The notes: generated from the letters alone by a model not told the origin. A DNA stretch of 64,000 nucleotides from Vulcanimicrobiota bacterium (GCA_019637395.1 JAHBVR010000012.1:248001-312000), one strand, 5' to 3'. Numbered from the stretch's first letter, positions 1 to 9,590 are shown. Made by a program: numbers and translations.

Positions 1-476
1 ACTTTGAACGAAGTCACGAAGTCGGCGAGCTGGTGCCTCTCGACGCGCGGATCGGTGTCCAAAGACTGAAGCTCCGGCTCGGTGGGACGGTAAGGATCGA
101 TGGGGTCCAGCGTCAGCGCCGGGGGTCGGGCCACACAGCGATACAAGAGCCCGTCCGAAGGTTTCCAACGGTAGTACACCAGTTGGTCGCCGAAACGAGG
201 CTGTTCGCTTGGGGTGATGGGGTTGCTTACCTGAATCGAGACCCAGGTGGGCTGCAGATCGTGCTGATGAATGACCAGCGCGGCCGAATTGGCGTAGCGC
301 AGGTCCTGGCTGAGCCAGTTCAGGGCGCGCATTTCGGCCATAAAGCTATGGCTTCGCTCTGATTCGACTCGAGCGTAATGCATCACCTGGATCATCATCA
401 CAGTCAGCATAGCCAGCACCAAAAAAGCCAGGGTGGACCAGACCATCAGCTCAATCAGCGTCATTCCTCTTCTCAC
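1..476 (-). CDS. Type IV pilus minor prepilin, PilW/GspJ-like (3' end outside window)
   Basis: This reads as a minor pseudopilin that would be processed by prepilin peptidase and help prime a type IV pilus or type II secretion pseudopilus. The GTG start at 476 gives the N-terminus MRRGMTLIELMVWSTL, a textbook class III signal: basic leader, Gly before the cleavage site, Glu at mature position 5, then a hydrophobic helix. The frame stays open to base 1, so the C-terminus is missing. Its start overlaps the stop of the preceding prepilin gene (GTGA at 473-476), which indicates translational coupling in a three-gene minus-strand operon. The assignment to PilW/GspJ rather than another minor pilin rests on gene order (PilX-like, GspI/PilV-like, then this) and is an inference. 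Confidence 0.75.
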   Translation of the reverse strand, partial: MRRGMTLIELMVWSTLAFLVLAMLTVMMIQVMHYARVESERSHSFMAEMRALNWLSQDLRYANSAALVIHQHDLQPTWVSIQVSNPITPSEQPRFGDQLVYYRWKPSDGLLYRCVARPPALTLDPIDPYRPTEPELQSLDTDPRVERHQLADFVTSFK

Positions 477-853
477 CGGTGCAACTCGCAGAGAAACTGC
501 TCGCGAAAGACCGAGCGCTGCTGCTTCCCATGCTTCCAGGCGACCACCACGCGCACACGCACGGCCAGACTGGGTGGAGTCTGCGGTGTCAGGTCGATCC
601 GTCGCTCAAAGTCGGTTCCTTCCACCGTCACCCTGTCCAGCGGCCCCCCTGCCAAAGAACCCAGGTCGTCCCGATAAATCCCCTCCAATACGTCCTGAGC
701 CAGATTGCCCGCCAGCACGCGCTGGCGGGCCAGCTTGGAACTGAGACTGGCTCCCGGCATCAACCCCACCAGCAACGTCAGCGACATCCCCACGATGGTA
801 ACCGTAAGAATGATCTCCAACAGGGAGACTCCCCTTACTCGCAGCGTCGCCAC
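473..853 (-). CDS. Type IV pilus/type II secretion minor prepilin, GspI/PilV-like
   Basis: A 126-residue prepilin. The N-terminus MATLRVRGVSLLEIILTV has a short basic leader, Gly at the cleavage site, and Glu at mature position 5, followed by one hydrophobic helix. The rest is a small globular domain rich in Val and Arg, the usual size for GspI/PilV minor pilins. The start is GTG at 853, 19 bases inside the end of the upstream PilX-like gene, and its TGA stop overlaps the next gene's GTG. The protein would sit in the inner membrane before assembly at the pilus tip. Family membership is clear from the signal; the exact paralog is not. Confidence 0.78.
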   Translation of the reverse strand: MATLRVRGVSLLEIILTVTIVGMSLTLLVGLMPGASLSSKLARQRVLAGNLAQDVLEGIYRDDLGSLAGGPLDRVTVEGTDFERRIDLTPQTPPSLAVRVRVVVAWKHGKQQRSVFREQFLCELHR

Positions 854-2418
854 AAAAGCACCCGGGATGTTTGGATAGGCGTGAGCAGCTTGTTCAAGTC
901 GAAATTTACCGTGGTCGCGCCGGCGGCGTCCAATTGGTTCAGGTAATTGCTGAGAGGACCGGCCAGCATCACACTGCCGCGTATAACCGGAGCGGGGTCC
1001 AAATCATCGACGGGTTGATAATCGGTGTCGGCAAAGGCCAGTAGCTCCGCTTCCACCTGAGCCCGAGTGCGATTGCGGTTCTTGGTTTGAAAATTGGGCG
1101 ACCCATTGAAGCTGGAAGTATAAGCATCGATGTAGATGCCCATAAAGTAATCATAGCGAGGCTCGCGCGTAACCGGGTCGGGCTCCCCGCGATTGACATA
1201 CCAGAAGAATACGTCGTCGTGATTGGCGGAACGCACCGGGCGTCCGATCACCATGCGGGTAGCCACCTCGGTTTGAATCAAAGCGGAATTGGTCAGCTCG
1301 CCAGCCCCCTGGCAGACTACCGAGCCCACCACCGTCATGTCGTGGGCGGTTAACTTACCGCCGGAGTAGACCAGGCCGTGGAAGTATTTCCCGGCCCCTT
1401 GCAAGGTCACGTCCGATTCGCTGGCCAGGATGGTCAGGTCGCGGTCACTCAAGTCGTTGCCCTGGTCCACAGTGATCGGCCCGCGAGCCAGCAACGCTCC
1501 CCGACCCTGCACGCGACCGTGCACCCTCACCCAACCGGGTACATAGAGCAGGCCACCGTCCAAATTCAAATTACCCGAAATCTCGAGCGGACCAGAGGCT
1601 TCGGTATACCAGTTGACGGTTACTCCACCCACCGAACTACCTAAAGTCAGGGGCTCCACGCCGTTGGCCACGAGGTCCTGACGAATCTGCTGAATATCGA
1701 GACGAGGTATCGTCTGGGCCGCGATATGCTCACGTACTTCGCCGCGCACCCGGCTGTCGGCACCCACCCCCACCGTCGCCACGGCGCTGACATCCCCGGA
1801 AATATCGCAGTGGCCCTGCAATTTCAGACTGGCGTTGGAATGCAAATCGACCGGATGCAGATCCCCTCGCTGGGCGGCCAGGTTACCCAAGAAGTCCACC
1901 CCGGGCATCATTCCGTTGAGGCTAAAGTCGGTCGCCTCCATCGCAGCCCCGGTGACCAGGCCGGTTGGGAAGGCCGGGCGATAGTACATGCACTCAATCT
2001 GCACGCGAGCCGAACCGCTGACGCCCGAGCCGACCAGCAAGCAGGTTTCGCCTGGCACATTGCGTCCCTCGGGCGAGTTGCGCGCTTGTTTGGAACCGAG
2101 ATTGTTGAAAGAGCAGTGAATGCCTTGAGTTTGAGCCCTGCCAAAATCAAAAGTAAGATTGCCGGTGCTCAACACCTCATAACCCGAAGCGGGCACGTTA
2201 AGAATCTCGCTATGGGTGCCGTAAGCCGCCGAGCGACAGATCTGATCAATACCCAGGTAGATAGCCGACTCGGCCAGGTTACGCGCGTGGTCTTGCTGTT
2301 CGCTGTGTTCGCTGGTGCGCAACTGGACGGTGCTGAGAGAGGCCAGCGAAAACACGATGACCGTCCCCAGCGATAGTACCAGCAGAGCCATCAACAGAGA
2401 AGCCCCCCGGGTCTTCAT
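835..2418 (-). CDS. PilX-like minor pilin with a large beta-rich C-terminal domain
   Basis: The first gene of the prepilin operon, 527 residues. The N-terminus MKTRGASLLMALLVLSLG matches PilX-type proteins: Gly cleavage site and hydrophobic helix but no Glu at mature position 5, as is usual for PilX. After the helix, residues of about 150 to 430 form a long stretch of Gly/Val/Asp-rich repeats (for example SGNLNLDGGLLYVPGWV, HGLVYSGGKLTAHDMTVVGS) that looks like a right-handed beta-helix or bactofilin-like solenoid, much larger than ordinary PilX. It may present an adhesin-like domain at the pilus tip; that function is inference. ATG start at 2418; the gene faces away from the alpha-2-macroglobulin gene across a 185-base gap. 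Confidence 0.72.
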   Translation of the reverse strand: MKTRGASLLMALLVLSLGTVIVFSLASLSTVQLRTSEHSEQQDHARNLAESAIYLGIDQICRSAAYGTHSEILNVPASGYEVLSTGNLTFDFGRAQTQGIHCSFNNLGSKQARNSPEGRNVPGETCLLVGSGVSGSARVQIECMYYRPAFPTGLVTGAAMEATDFSLNGMMPGVDFLGNLAAQRGDLHPVDLHSNASLKLQGHCDISGDVSAVATVGVGADSRVRGEVREHIAAQTIPRLDIQQIRQDLVANGVEPLTLGSSVGGVTVNWYTEASGPLEISGNLNLDGGLLYVPGWVRVHGRVQGRGALLARGPITVDQGNDLSDRDLTILASESDVTLQGAGKYFHGLVYSGGKLTAHDMTVVGSVVCQGAGELTNSALIQTEVATRMVIGRPVRSANHDDVFFWYVNRGEPDPVTREPRYDYFMGIYIDAYTSSFNGSPNFQTKNRNRTRAQVEAELLAFADTDYQPVDDLDPAPVIRGSVMLAGPLSNYLNQLDAAGATTVNFDLNKLLTPIQTSRVLLWRRCE

Positions 2419-2603
2419 GACGGGATGTACACCTTGGTAGTTTCCCCTCGAATTTCTTGTCTTAGCTTACTCACGCATGTCGACGAAGTGTCTACTAAAC
2501 CGGCCAAGTATGAACGCAGTGTTAAAAATTTAAGCAAAGCTTGATGGAGCGGTGCCCGTCCACGGCCGAGGAGGGGATTGCTCGCATCCGCGAAGACAAA
2601 TAA

Positions 2604-5600
2604 ATGTCGGGGAAACGTCTTTTCCTGTATTGGGGGATGACCGGCTGGCTGGCGGCCGGCTGTGTCTCCACGCCCGCCCCGAAGGACTCAGCTACCCCCG
2701 TTGCTTCCGCCACGCCGGCCGCCAAGAAGAGTCATGACGGGCTGCGCTTCAAGCTCAGCCTGGCCAAAGACAACCCCGAGGCGAAAGACTCCATCCCTCT
2801 GGCCACGCCAACGACTCTGAACGAAGCCCAAGTGCAGCCTCTGTTGCGAGCTTTACCGCCCCTGCCGGCCGACGGGGGCAAATCGTTCGCTCTCAGGCAG
2901 TCTCCAGCCCCGCCCGCCCAGCCGGTCGCGCAGCCTTTCCCTCCCCCCAGACCCGCGGAAAAACCACCGGCGATCCCGGAAGGCCCTTTACAGATCCTGT
3001 CCTGTTCGCCTCAAGGCGAGGTAGAAATGGCTTCGCAGCTGCAGATCACCTTCAACCAGCCCATGGTAAGCGTGACCGGGTTGGGAGATCTCAAGGACAT
3101 GCCGGTCAAGCTCACTCCCCAACCGGCCGGCCGCTGGCGCTGGCTGGGCACACAGACGCTCGTCTTCCAACCCGAGAAGCGCTTTCCCATGGCTACCCGT
3201 TTTGAAGTCGAGGTGCCCGCCGAGACGGCTGCGGCCAGCGGGACCAAACTCAAGGCGGGCAAGCAGTTCAGCTTTCAGACGCCCACTCTGCAGTTAGAGG
3301 AGAGCTGGCCCAACGGCGGTCCTCAGGAGCTGCAACCTCTGCTGTTCCTGCGTTTCAACCAGGACATCGAGGCCGAGAAAGTGGCGTCCGAGATCAAGTT
3401 GCGCGGCAATAGGGAGGAGATCCCCCTGCGCCTGGCCCGTCGCGAAGAAATCTTGGAAGACCATCGGGTGCGGGCGCTGGTGGAGTCGGCCGGAGAGAAG
3501 CGCAGCCTGGTGCTGGCTCTGAAGGGCAAGCTCTCGCCGGGCCAGGCCTATGCCGTGGAACTCCCGGCCGGATTGCACTCGAGCGAAGGTCCGCTGGGGA
3601 CTACCAGAGGCCAGGCCTTCAGCTTTGAAACCTTTGCTCCGCTGGCCATCCAGCCTAAGACCACTAAGGTCAAACCTTTTAAAGGGTGGAGCGTGCTCTT
3701 CAACAACGAGCTGGATGGAAAGAAATGGAACCCCAAGTGGGTTCGTTTCCAGCCGGAAGTGCCCGCTCTCCAGATTCAGGTGGATGGTTCCGCCCTGGTT
3801 TTCAAGGGACGCTTCAAGGCCCGCAGCCGCTATCAAGTCACTCTGGACCGAGAGATTCTGGATCACTATGGGCAAAAGCTGGGCCACGAGGAGACTTTTG
3901 CCATCGAAGTGGGTCCGGTCGAACCGACTTTCTCTGGCCCATCCTCACGGTTCCTTACGCTGGATCCAGCGGGTAAGCCGGAAGTGACTTGCCGTGTGGT
4001 CAACCTGCCCAACCTGCGCGTGCGCGCCTGGCGGGTGGAACCCGGAGATTGGGACGCTTACGTCAAAGCCAGGGGCCAGGACGAACCCCAAGATGTTCCG
4101 GGCCAGGCCGTGCTGGATGAAAAGGTGCGCACCGGGGTCGAGCCGGATCAAGCCGGGGAAGTTCAGGTGGATCTATCCTCGGCCTTTCCCAAGGGCCTGG
4201 GCCAGGCCGTAGCGCTGATCGAGCCGGTTGGGCGCAAACGCGATGAGAATCGCTTCTTTGCCTGGGTGCAGTCGACTCGCATCGGCATGGACGCCTGCGC
4301 CGACGGGCGCGAAATCGTAGCCTGGATCAATCGACTCGACAGCGGCGCGGCCTGGCCGGGGGTACAGGTCCAACTGTTGGGCTCGAAGCGCCGCGCCGAA
4401 AGCGACGGCAACGGCCTGGCGGTCCTCCAGCCGGAAACGGCCGGCTCTCTGCTGGTCGCGCGCGCGGGCGAGGACCTGGCCGTTCTACCGCGTGATTTCA
4501 ACGGTTGGAACTCGGGAGCCTGGCTCCCCGAGCGCGGCAAAAACGAAATGCTCTGGCACGTGGTTGATGACCGCCATCTCTATCGACCCGGCGAAAGCGT
4601 ACACGTCAAAGGCTGGCTGCGCCGCCTGGGCCGGGGCCCCGACGGGGACCTGCAGGCCGCTCCGCCCGGTCAGGTCGGCTACGAGCTACGCGATGGTGAG
4701 GGCCATTCTATCTCCAAGGGAGAGGCCAGGACGGGGGGTCTGGGCGGATTCTCGCTGGAGCTGAAGCTGCCCAAGACAATGGGTCTGGGCAGTTGCAACT
4801 TGCTGCTCGGCGGCCCCGAGAACTCGAGTTACCGTCACACCTTTGAAGTCCAGGAATTCCGCCGGCCGGAGTTCGAGGTGAGCGCCTCGGCCGAGCCGGG
4901 GATCGGCCAGATCGGCAAATCGGCCGTGGTTACGGCCAAAGCCGCTTATTTTTCGGGAGGTCTGCTGGGTAACACCAGGGTGGACTGGCGGGTACGCAGC
5001 ACGCCCACCAGCTTCAGCCCCCCAGGTTGGGAGGGCTACAGCTTTGGTTCCTGGACGCCCTGGTGGGAAGGCGGGATAGACACCCTTGTACCCGACAACT
5101 CGATCACCCAGGAGGCACGCACCGATTCCGAGGGCAAGAGCCAGCTGAAAGTCGACTTCCTCTCGGTCGACCCGCCCCACCCGCATACTCTGCGAGCGGA
5201 AGCCTCGATACAGGACGTCAATCGCCAGACCTGGACGTCCGAGACTTCGGTACTGGTCCATCCGGCCGCACTCTACGTGGGCCTCAAGAGCGACACCACC
5301 TTTGTGCAGAAGGGGCAGCCGCTCAAGGTTTCCGTGGTGGTCACCGATCTGGACGGCAAGGCGGTCGTCGGGAAACCGGTAAAGTTGCGAAGCTATCGGC
5401 AGCAATGGGGTTCTCAGGGTCAGCTGCTGGAAGCCGACGCGCATGAACACACTCTAAATTCCGCCGCCACTCCGGTTGCTTTTGAACTGCCCGCCAAAGA
5501 AGGCGGAACCTACCGATTGGAAGCGCGCGTGCAGGACGACGAAAACCGCGCCAATATCTGCGATCTGACGCTCTGGGTGGCCGGCGAAAAGCCGAAGCCG

Positions 5601-8420
5601 ATCACCACGGTAGAGCAAGAGAAGCTCACGCTGGTGCCCGGCAAGCGCGAGTATCAGGCCGGCGAGACGGCCGAGGTGCTGGTGCAGGCTCCCTTTGCTC
5701 CGGCCGAGCTGCTGGTCACCAGCCGGCGCGACGGCATCGCTTCGGTGCAACGTTTGAGTGCGCCGCAGGGCAGCCTGACCGTCAAGCTGCCCTTGCGCGC
5801 AGTGGATATTCCCGGTCTGACGCTGCAGGTGGATGCGGTGGGCACGCAAGTGCGTGAGGACGGCAAGAGCCGGCGGCCGGCCTATGCCAGCGGCGAGGTA
5901 GCCCTGCAGATGTCGCGCGCTCCCCGCCGGCTCAAGGTGGAGGTCAAACCCGGCCGAGAGCAACTGCAGCCGGGCCAGGCCGCCCAGGTCGAGGTGCAGG
6001 TGAGCGACGACAAGGGGCAACCGGCTTCCGGGGTGGTCACCTTCCTGGCCGTGGACGAGTCGGTGCTGGCCCTGAGCGGCTATGACCCCGCCGACCCGCT
6101 GGAGACGTTTTGCCCATGGCGAGAAGCCGGCGTGGTGGACGATCATTCGCGACAGTTCTTGGAGCTGGGCCAGGTAAGACAAGACGCAGGGGCAGAGTTT
6201 AGCATCGCAGCTACTGCCACACCGGAGCCTGAAGCACAGCCGAGCAGCCTTCCGCCCATCAACTACAACGCCGCCGTCGGCAGCAGCGCGGGCGTTCCGC
6301 CACCCAAAAGTTTCAAAATACGCAGCAACTTCACCCCGCTGGCCGCCTTTGAGCCCTACGTGCAGACCGACGCCAAAGGGCACGCCAAGATCAGCTTTAA
6401 ACTGCCCGACAACCTGACGCGCTATCGCCTGGTCGCGCTGGCCCAGGTGGGCGTCAAGCAGTTCGGCAAGGGCGAGAGCAGCCTGACCGTGCGCAAGCCC
6501 CTGCAGCTCCGCCCCTCTCCGCCGCGTTTCCTGAACTTTGGAGACAAATTCCAACTGCCGGTGGTGCTACAGAACCAGACCGACGAAGCCATGCAAGTCG
6601 AACTGGTCTGCCGTGGCTCCAACGTGGCCGTCGACGGCGGCCAGGCGGCCGGCTACCGTCTGGAGCTGAACCCTCAGGATCGGCGTGAAATCCGCATCCC
6701 CTGCGCCACCGACAAGGCCGGCACAGCCCAATTCCAGTTCGGCGCCCATGCCATCGCCGGTAGCGACGCCGCCCAGATCAGCCTGCCCGTCCGGACGCCG
6801 GCCACCAGCGAGGCCTTCGCCACCTACGGAGTGCTCGATCAGGGCGCCACCCGCCAGCCGGTGCAACGCCCCGGCGACATCTTCCCTCAATTCGGCAACC
6901 TGAGCGTCACCACCAGCTCGACGGCTCTGTCCGAGTTGAGCGACTCACTGCTTTACCTGGTGGATTACCCTTTCGAATGTTCGGAACAACTGGCCTCCCG
7001 GGTGCTCTGCACAGCCGCCCTGCGCGACGTCCTCAGCGCCTTTCAAACTCCCCAACTGGAGCCGGCCAGGCTGCAGTCAGCTCTCGAGAAGGACCTGGCC
7101 AAACTGCGCGGCCTGCAAAACGACGACGGTGGCTGGGACTACTGGCAACGGGACAAGCCCTCCGTTCCCTACTTGAGCGTGCACTTAGCCCACATGCTGG
7201 TGCGGGTCCGTTCCAAAGGCTACCAAGTCGATCCCGATTGTCTGGAGCAAGCCCTGGCCTATGTAAGGGAAATCGAGAGCCATCTCACCGACCCGGAATA
7301 CTCCGCCGAAAGCAAACGGTCGCTCCGCGCTTACGCGCTCTATGTGCAGCATCTGGAGGGACATCCCGTACCGGCCAAGGCCAAAGCTTTGCTCAAAGAA
7401 GCTCCGCTCGAGCAACTGGGCCCGGAAGTGCTGGCCTGGCTGTTACCTACATTGGGGCCGGATCAGCGCATCCTCACCTATTTTGAGAGCCACAGCAATC
7501 AGACCGCTGCCAGCGCCGAGTTCAGCTTCCAATACCAGGATAAAGGCCCGCTCATCCTTTACTCCGACCGCCGCGATGACGCCTTGATTCTGGAGGCGTT
7601 ACTGCGGGTCCAACCCAATCATCCGCTCATTCCCAAGCTGGTGCGCGGCCTGCTCGACCACCGCCGCCAGGGCCGTTGGGAGAACACTCAGGAGAACTGC
7701 TGGGTCGTGCTGGCCATGGACGCCTATTTCCAGAAATTCGAAAAGACCTCGCCAGACTTTCTGGCCAAAATCTGGTTAAGCGACCAGTCGGCCGGCCAGC
7801 AGACTTTTCGCGGTCGGCAAAAAGGCGAAAGAGTGGTGGAAATTCCCATGGCCCAGGTGCCCGAGAAAGCCGAGCTGGTGTTGGCCAAACAGGGTAAAGG
7901 CCGCCTCTACTACCGACTGGGCCTGAACTACGCTCCCAAGAACCTGCTATTGGAAGCGCTGGACCACGGCTTCGCGCTGGAGCGCAGCTATGAAGCCGTT
8001 AAAGAGAACCGCGACGTACGCCGCGATGACAGCGGAGTCTGGCACATCAAGGCGGGCGCCCTGGTGCGCGTGCGTCTGAACATGCAGACCCCGGCGCGCC
8101 GCTACCAGGTGGTTCTGTTCGATCCGCTACCTGCCGGTCTTGAAGCTCTCAACCCTGAACTGCGGGGTGGGGAGAGCGTGCAACCGCCGCAAAGTCACCT
8201 GGACGGCTGGTGGACCAGTCACTGGTTCGACCATCAGAACCTGCGGGACGAACAAGTGGAAGCCTTTACGCAACTGCTCTGGGAGGGAGTCTACCAATAC
8301 GACTACCTGGCCCGGGCCACCACTCCCGGAGAGTTCGTAGTGCCCCCCTGCCAGGCCGAAGAAATGTATCATCCCGAAACTTTCGGGCGCACCCACAGCG
8401 ATAAGGTAATCGTCGAGTGA
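2604..8420 (+). CDS. Bacterial alpha-2-macroglobulin-like lipoprotein
   Basis: A 1938-residue periplasmic protease-trapping protein. The N-terminus has Lys4-Arg5, a hydrophobic stretch and a lipobox (LAAGC, Cys20), so it should be lipid-anchored. Residues of about 120 to 900 hold Ig-like macroglobulin domains, and around 1260-1300 the segment FTPLAAFEPYVQTDAKGHA is typical of the region after the bait domain. The thioester motif CSEQ is present at Cys1459 in YPFECSEQLASR, followed by an alpha-alpha toroid rich in Gly-Trp-Asp motifs. In enterobacteria this family is coupled to penicillin-binding protein 1C; here no pbpC is adjacent, and the next gene is acylphosphatase with a 4-base GTGA overlap. 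An intact Cys-x-Glu-Gln predicts a covalent trapping mechanism (family knowledge). Start ATG at 2604 is supported by the signal sequence, though no strong ribosome site is seen. Confidence 0.93.
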   Translation: MSGKRLFLYWGMTGWLAAGCVSTPAPKDSATPVASATPAAKKSHDGLRFKLSLAKDNPEAKDSIPLATPTTLNEAQVQPLLRALPPLPADGGKSFALRQSPAPPAQPVAQPFPPPRPAEKPPAIPEGPLQILSCSPQGEVEMASQLQITFNQPMVSVTGLGDLKDMPVKLTPQPAGRWRWLGTQTLVFQPEKRFPMATRFEVEVPAETAAASGTKLKAGKQFSFQTPTLQLEESWPNGGPQELQPLLFLRFNQDIEAEKVASEIKLRGNREEIPLRLARREEILEDHRVRALVESAGEKRSLVLALKGKLSPGQAYAVELPAGLHSSEGPLGTTRGQAFSFETFAPLAIQPKTTKVKPFKGWSVLFNNELDGKKWNPKWVRFQPEVPALQIQVDGSALVFKGRFKARSRYQVTLDREILDHYGQKLGHEETFAIEVGPVEPTFSGPSSRFLTLDPAGKPEVTCRVVNLPNLRVRAWRVEPGDWDAYVKARGQDEPQDVPGQAVLDEKVRTGVEPDQAGEVQVDLSSAFPKGLGQAVALIEPVGRKRDENRFFAWVQSTRIGMDACADGREIVAWINRLDSGAAWPGVQVQLLGSKRRAESDGNGLAVLQPETAGSLLVARAGEDLAVLPRDFNGWNSGAWLPERGKNEMLWHVVDDRHLYRPGESVHVKGWLRRLGRGPDGDLQAAPPGQVGYELRDGEGHSISKGEARTGGLGGFSLELKLPKTMGLGSCNLLLGGPENSSYRHTFEVQEFRRPEFEVSASAEPGIGQIGKSAVVTAKAAYFSGGLLGNTRVDWRVRSTPTSFSPPGWEGYSFGSWTPWWEGGIDTLVPDNSITQEARTDSEGKSQLKVDFLSVDPPHPHTLRAEASIQDVNRQTWTSETSVLVHPAALYVGLKSDTTFVQKGQPLKVSVVVTDLDGKAVVGKPVKLRSYRQQWGSQGQLLEADAHEHTLNSAATPVAFELPAKEGGTYRLEARVQDDENRANICDLTLWVAGEKPKPITTVEQEKLTLVPGKREYQAGETAEVLVQAPFAPAELLVTSRRDGIASVQRLSAPQGSLTVKLPLRAVDIPGLTLQVDAVGTQVREDGKSRRPAYASGEVALQMSRAPRRLKVEVKPGREQLQPGQAAQVEVQVSDDKGQPASGVVTFLAVDESVLALSGYDPADPLETFCPWREAGVVDDHSRQFLELGQVRQDAGAEFSIAATATPEPEAQPSSLPPINYNAAVGSSAGVPPPKSFKIRSNFTPLAAFEPYVQTDAKGHAKISFKLPDNLTRYRLVALAQVGVKQFGKGESSLTVRKPLQLRPSPPRFLNFGDKFQLPVVLQNQTDEAMQVELVCRGSNVAVDGGQAAGYRLELNPQDRREIRIPCATDKAGTAQFQFGAHAIAGSDAAQISLPVRTPATSEAFATYGVLDQGATRQPVQRPGDIFPQFGNLSVTTSSTALSELSDSLLYLVDYPFECSEQLASRVLCTAALRDVLSAFQTPQLEPARLQSALEKDLAKLRGLQNDDGGWDYWQRDKPSVPYLSVHLAHMLVRVRSKGYQVDPDCLEQALAYVREIESHLTDPEYSAESKRSLRAYALYVQHLEGHPVPAKAKALLKEAPLEQLGPEVLAWLLPTLGPDQRILTYFESHSNQTAASAEFSFQYQDKGPLILYSDRRDDALILEALLRVQPNHPLIPKLVRGLLDHRRQGRWENTQENCWVVLAMDAYFQKFEKTSPDFLAKIWLSDQSAGQQTFRGRQKGERVVEIPMAQVPEKAELVLAKQGKGRLYYRLGLNYAPKNLLLEALDHGFALERSYEAVKENRDVRRDDSGVWHIKAGALVRVRLNMQTPARRYQVVLFDPLPAGLEALNPELRGGESVQPPQSHLDGWWTSHWFDHQNLRDEQVEAFTQLLWEGVYQYDYLARATTPGEFVVPPCQAEEMYHPETFGRTHSDKVIVE

Positions 8421-8677
8421 AAACCCTGCACGCTTTCGTTTCTGGACACGTGCAGGGCGTGAGTTTTCGTTGGCACGTGCGCCGGTGGGCTCACCACCTG
8501 GGCATCCAGGGTTGGGTTCGCAACCTCGACGATGGCCGGGTCGAACTGCAAGCTCAGGGAGAGCGCTTGGAAGAATTTTTGCAACATGTGCGCCGGGGGT
8601 CCGAGGGCTCCCGAGTCAGCTCGGTCCAGGAAGCCTGGCTGGACGGCCTCCCGCTGGGCCCCTTCGAGATACTCTAA
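8417..8677 (+). CDS. acyP: Acylphosphatase
   Basis: An 86-residue acylphosphatase that hydrolyses acyl phosphates in the cytoplasm. The family signature is present: GHVQGVSFR with catalytic Arg18, and GWVRNLDDG with catalytic Asn36. The usual VQGVGFR has Ser in place of Gly here, a change I would expect to be tolerated. Length matches the family (about 90 residues). The GTG start overlaps the TGA of the macroglobulin gene, so the two are probably co-transcribed, although no functional link between them is known to me. Confidence 0.95.
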   Translation: MKTLHAFVSGHVQGVSFRWHVRRWAHHLGIQGWVRNLDDGRVELQAQGERLEEFLQHVRRGSEGSRVSSVQEAWLDGLPLGPFEIL

Positions 8678-8682
8678 ACAGG

Positions 8683-8747
8683 CCTCAACGTTGAGGTTGT
8701 TAAACTTTTGTTTAACGCTTTACAGCCTGAAAATATGTGGGAGAATG
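8683..8747 (+). promoter_or_regulatory. Two palindromes and a possible promoter before the NlpC/P60-like gene
   Basis: A perfect 14-bp palindrome CCTCAACGTTGAGG (8683-8696) is followed directly by GTTAAAC-TTTT-GTTTAAC (8699-8716), a perfect 7-bp inverted repeat. Downstream lies TTTACA (8719-8724), 16 bases, then GAGAAT (8741-8746), a possible sigma-70 type promoter. The first palindrome could end the upstream acylphosphatase transcript but lacks a T-run; either could be an operator. Function is inferred. Confidence 0.4.
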
Positions 8748-8778
8748 GTGAAAATGATGAATCGGGAGATAGTTAGCC

Positions 8779-9567
8779 ATGGCTTTTGTCGGTAACGTTG
8801 GTTTTAACCAGATGTCCCCCTTCGGCTTCGGCGGGATGCAGCAGCAGAATCCCTATCAGCAAGGTTTCATGATGGGTCAGCAAATGGCCCAGATGCAGCA
8901 GATGATGCAAATGATGATGGGCATGATGCAGATGATGATGGGCGGAGGCGGCTTCAACCCCGCCATGATGGGCGGAATGCCCGGCATGCCCGGAATCGGC
9001 GGCGGATTCCCCGGCATCGGGAACGGCATGGGTGGTTATATGGGAGGCGGCCAACCCTTCTCCCCGATGCCCTTCAGCCCTGGCGGTTTCCCCGGCGGCG
9101 GCGCGCCTTATGGGCCCGGCTACGCCAACGGCGCTCAGCCCATGTTGCCCGGCCAGGTCGGCAGCGGCGGCTTGGCCGCCGTCGCTCTGGGCCAGCGTTT
9201 CCTGGGTCAGAACTCCATCGACATCAAGGGCCGTTTGCCCAACTTCACGGCGGCCGGCGGCCAGACCAACAACTGCGCCGACTTCGTATCCTCGCTGCTG
9301 CAAAGCACAGGCGGACTGCAGGGCCACTTCGTCAATGTGCGCGGCCTGGAGCAGGCGCTACTGCGCCAGGGTTATCGCCGCATTCCCGCCGAGCAGGCCC
9401 GGCCTGGCGATGTCTGGATGAACCCCAGCCGTGGCCATACCGAAATGGTGGCCACCCCCGGCGCCACGCAGTTGATCGGCTCCAACAACGATCGCCCCGG
9501 TCACCAGCGGATTTCCCAACACGCCAACCGCAACCCGCAGGGCGGCGTCTATTATAGCCGACAGTAA
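8779..9567 (+). CDS. NlpC/P60- or CHAP-like peptidase with Met/Gly-rich N-terminus
   Basis: A 262-residue protein in two parts. Residues 1-130 are low complexity, first Met/Gln repeats (QMMQMMMGMMQMMMGGGG), then Gly/Pro/Met-rich sequence. Residues 130-262 resemble a papain-fold cell-wall peptidase: NNCADFVSSLL with the candidate nucleophile Cys166, then RPGDVWMNPSRGHTEMV with the candidate His220, and a polar SNND close to a third catalytic position. No signal peptide is visible. It may cleave peptidoglycan peptides, or be a secreted effector-like protein; the Met-rich head resembles flexible secretion-competent segments, but that is speculation. ATG start at 8779 preceded by GGAG. A strong terminator follows, so it forms its own transcription unit. 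Confidence 0.65.
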   Translation: MAFVGNVGFNQMSPFGFGGMQQQNPYQQGFMMGQQMAQMQQMMQMMMGMMQMMMGGGGFNPAMMGGMPGMPGIGGGFPGIGNGMGGYMGGGQPFSPMPFSPGGFPGGGAPYGPGYANGAQPMLPGQVGSGGLAAVALGQRFLGQNSIDIKGRLPNFTAAGGQTNNCADFVSSLLQSTGGLQGHFVNVRGLEQALLRQGYRRIPAEQARPGDVWMNPSRGHTEMVATPGATQLIGSNNDRPGHQRISQHANRNPQGGVYYSRQ

Positions 9568-9590
9568 ATTCCGTCGTTGGTAGCGAACAG

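Noticed and set aside
33-1353. Plus-strand frames opposite the prepilin operon
   Set aside because: The minus strand shows three coupled genes with clear prepilin signals; the plus frames have no motif.
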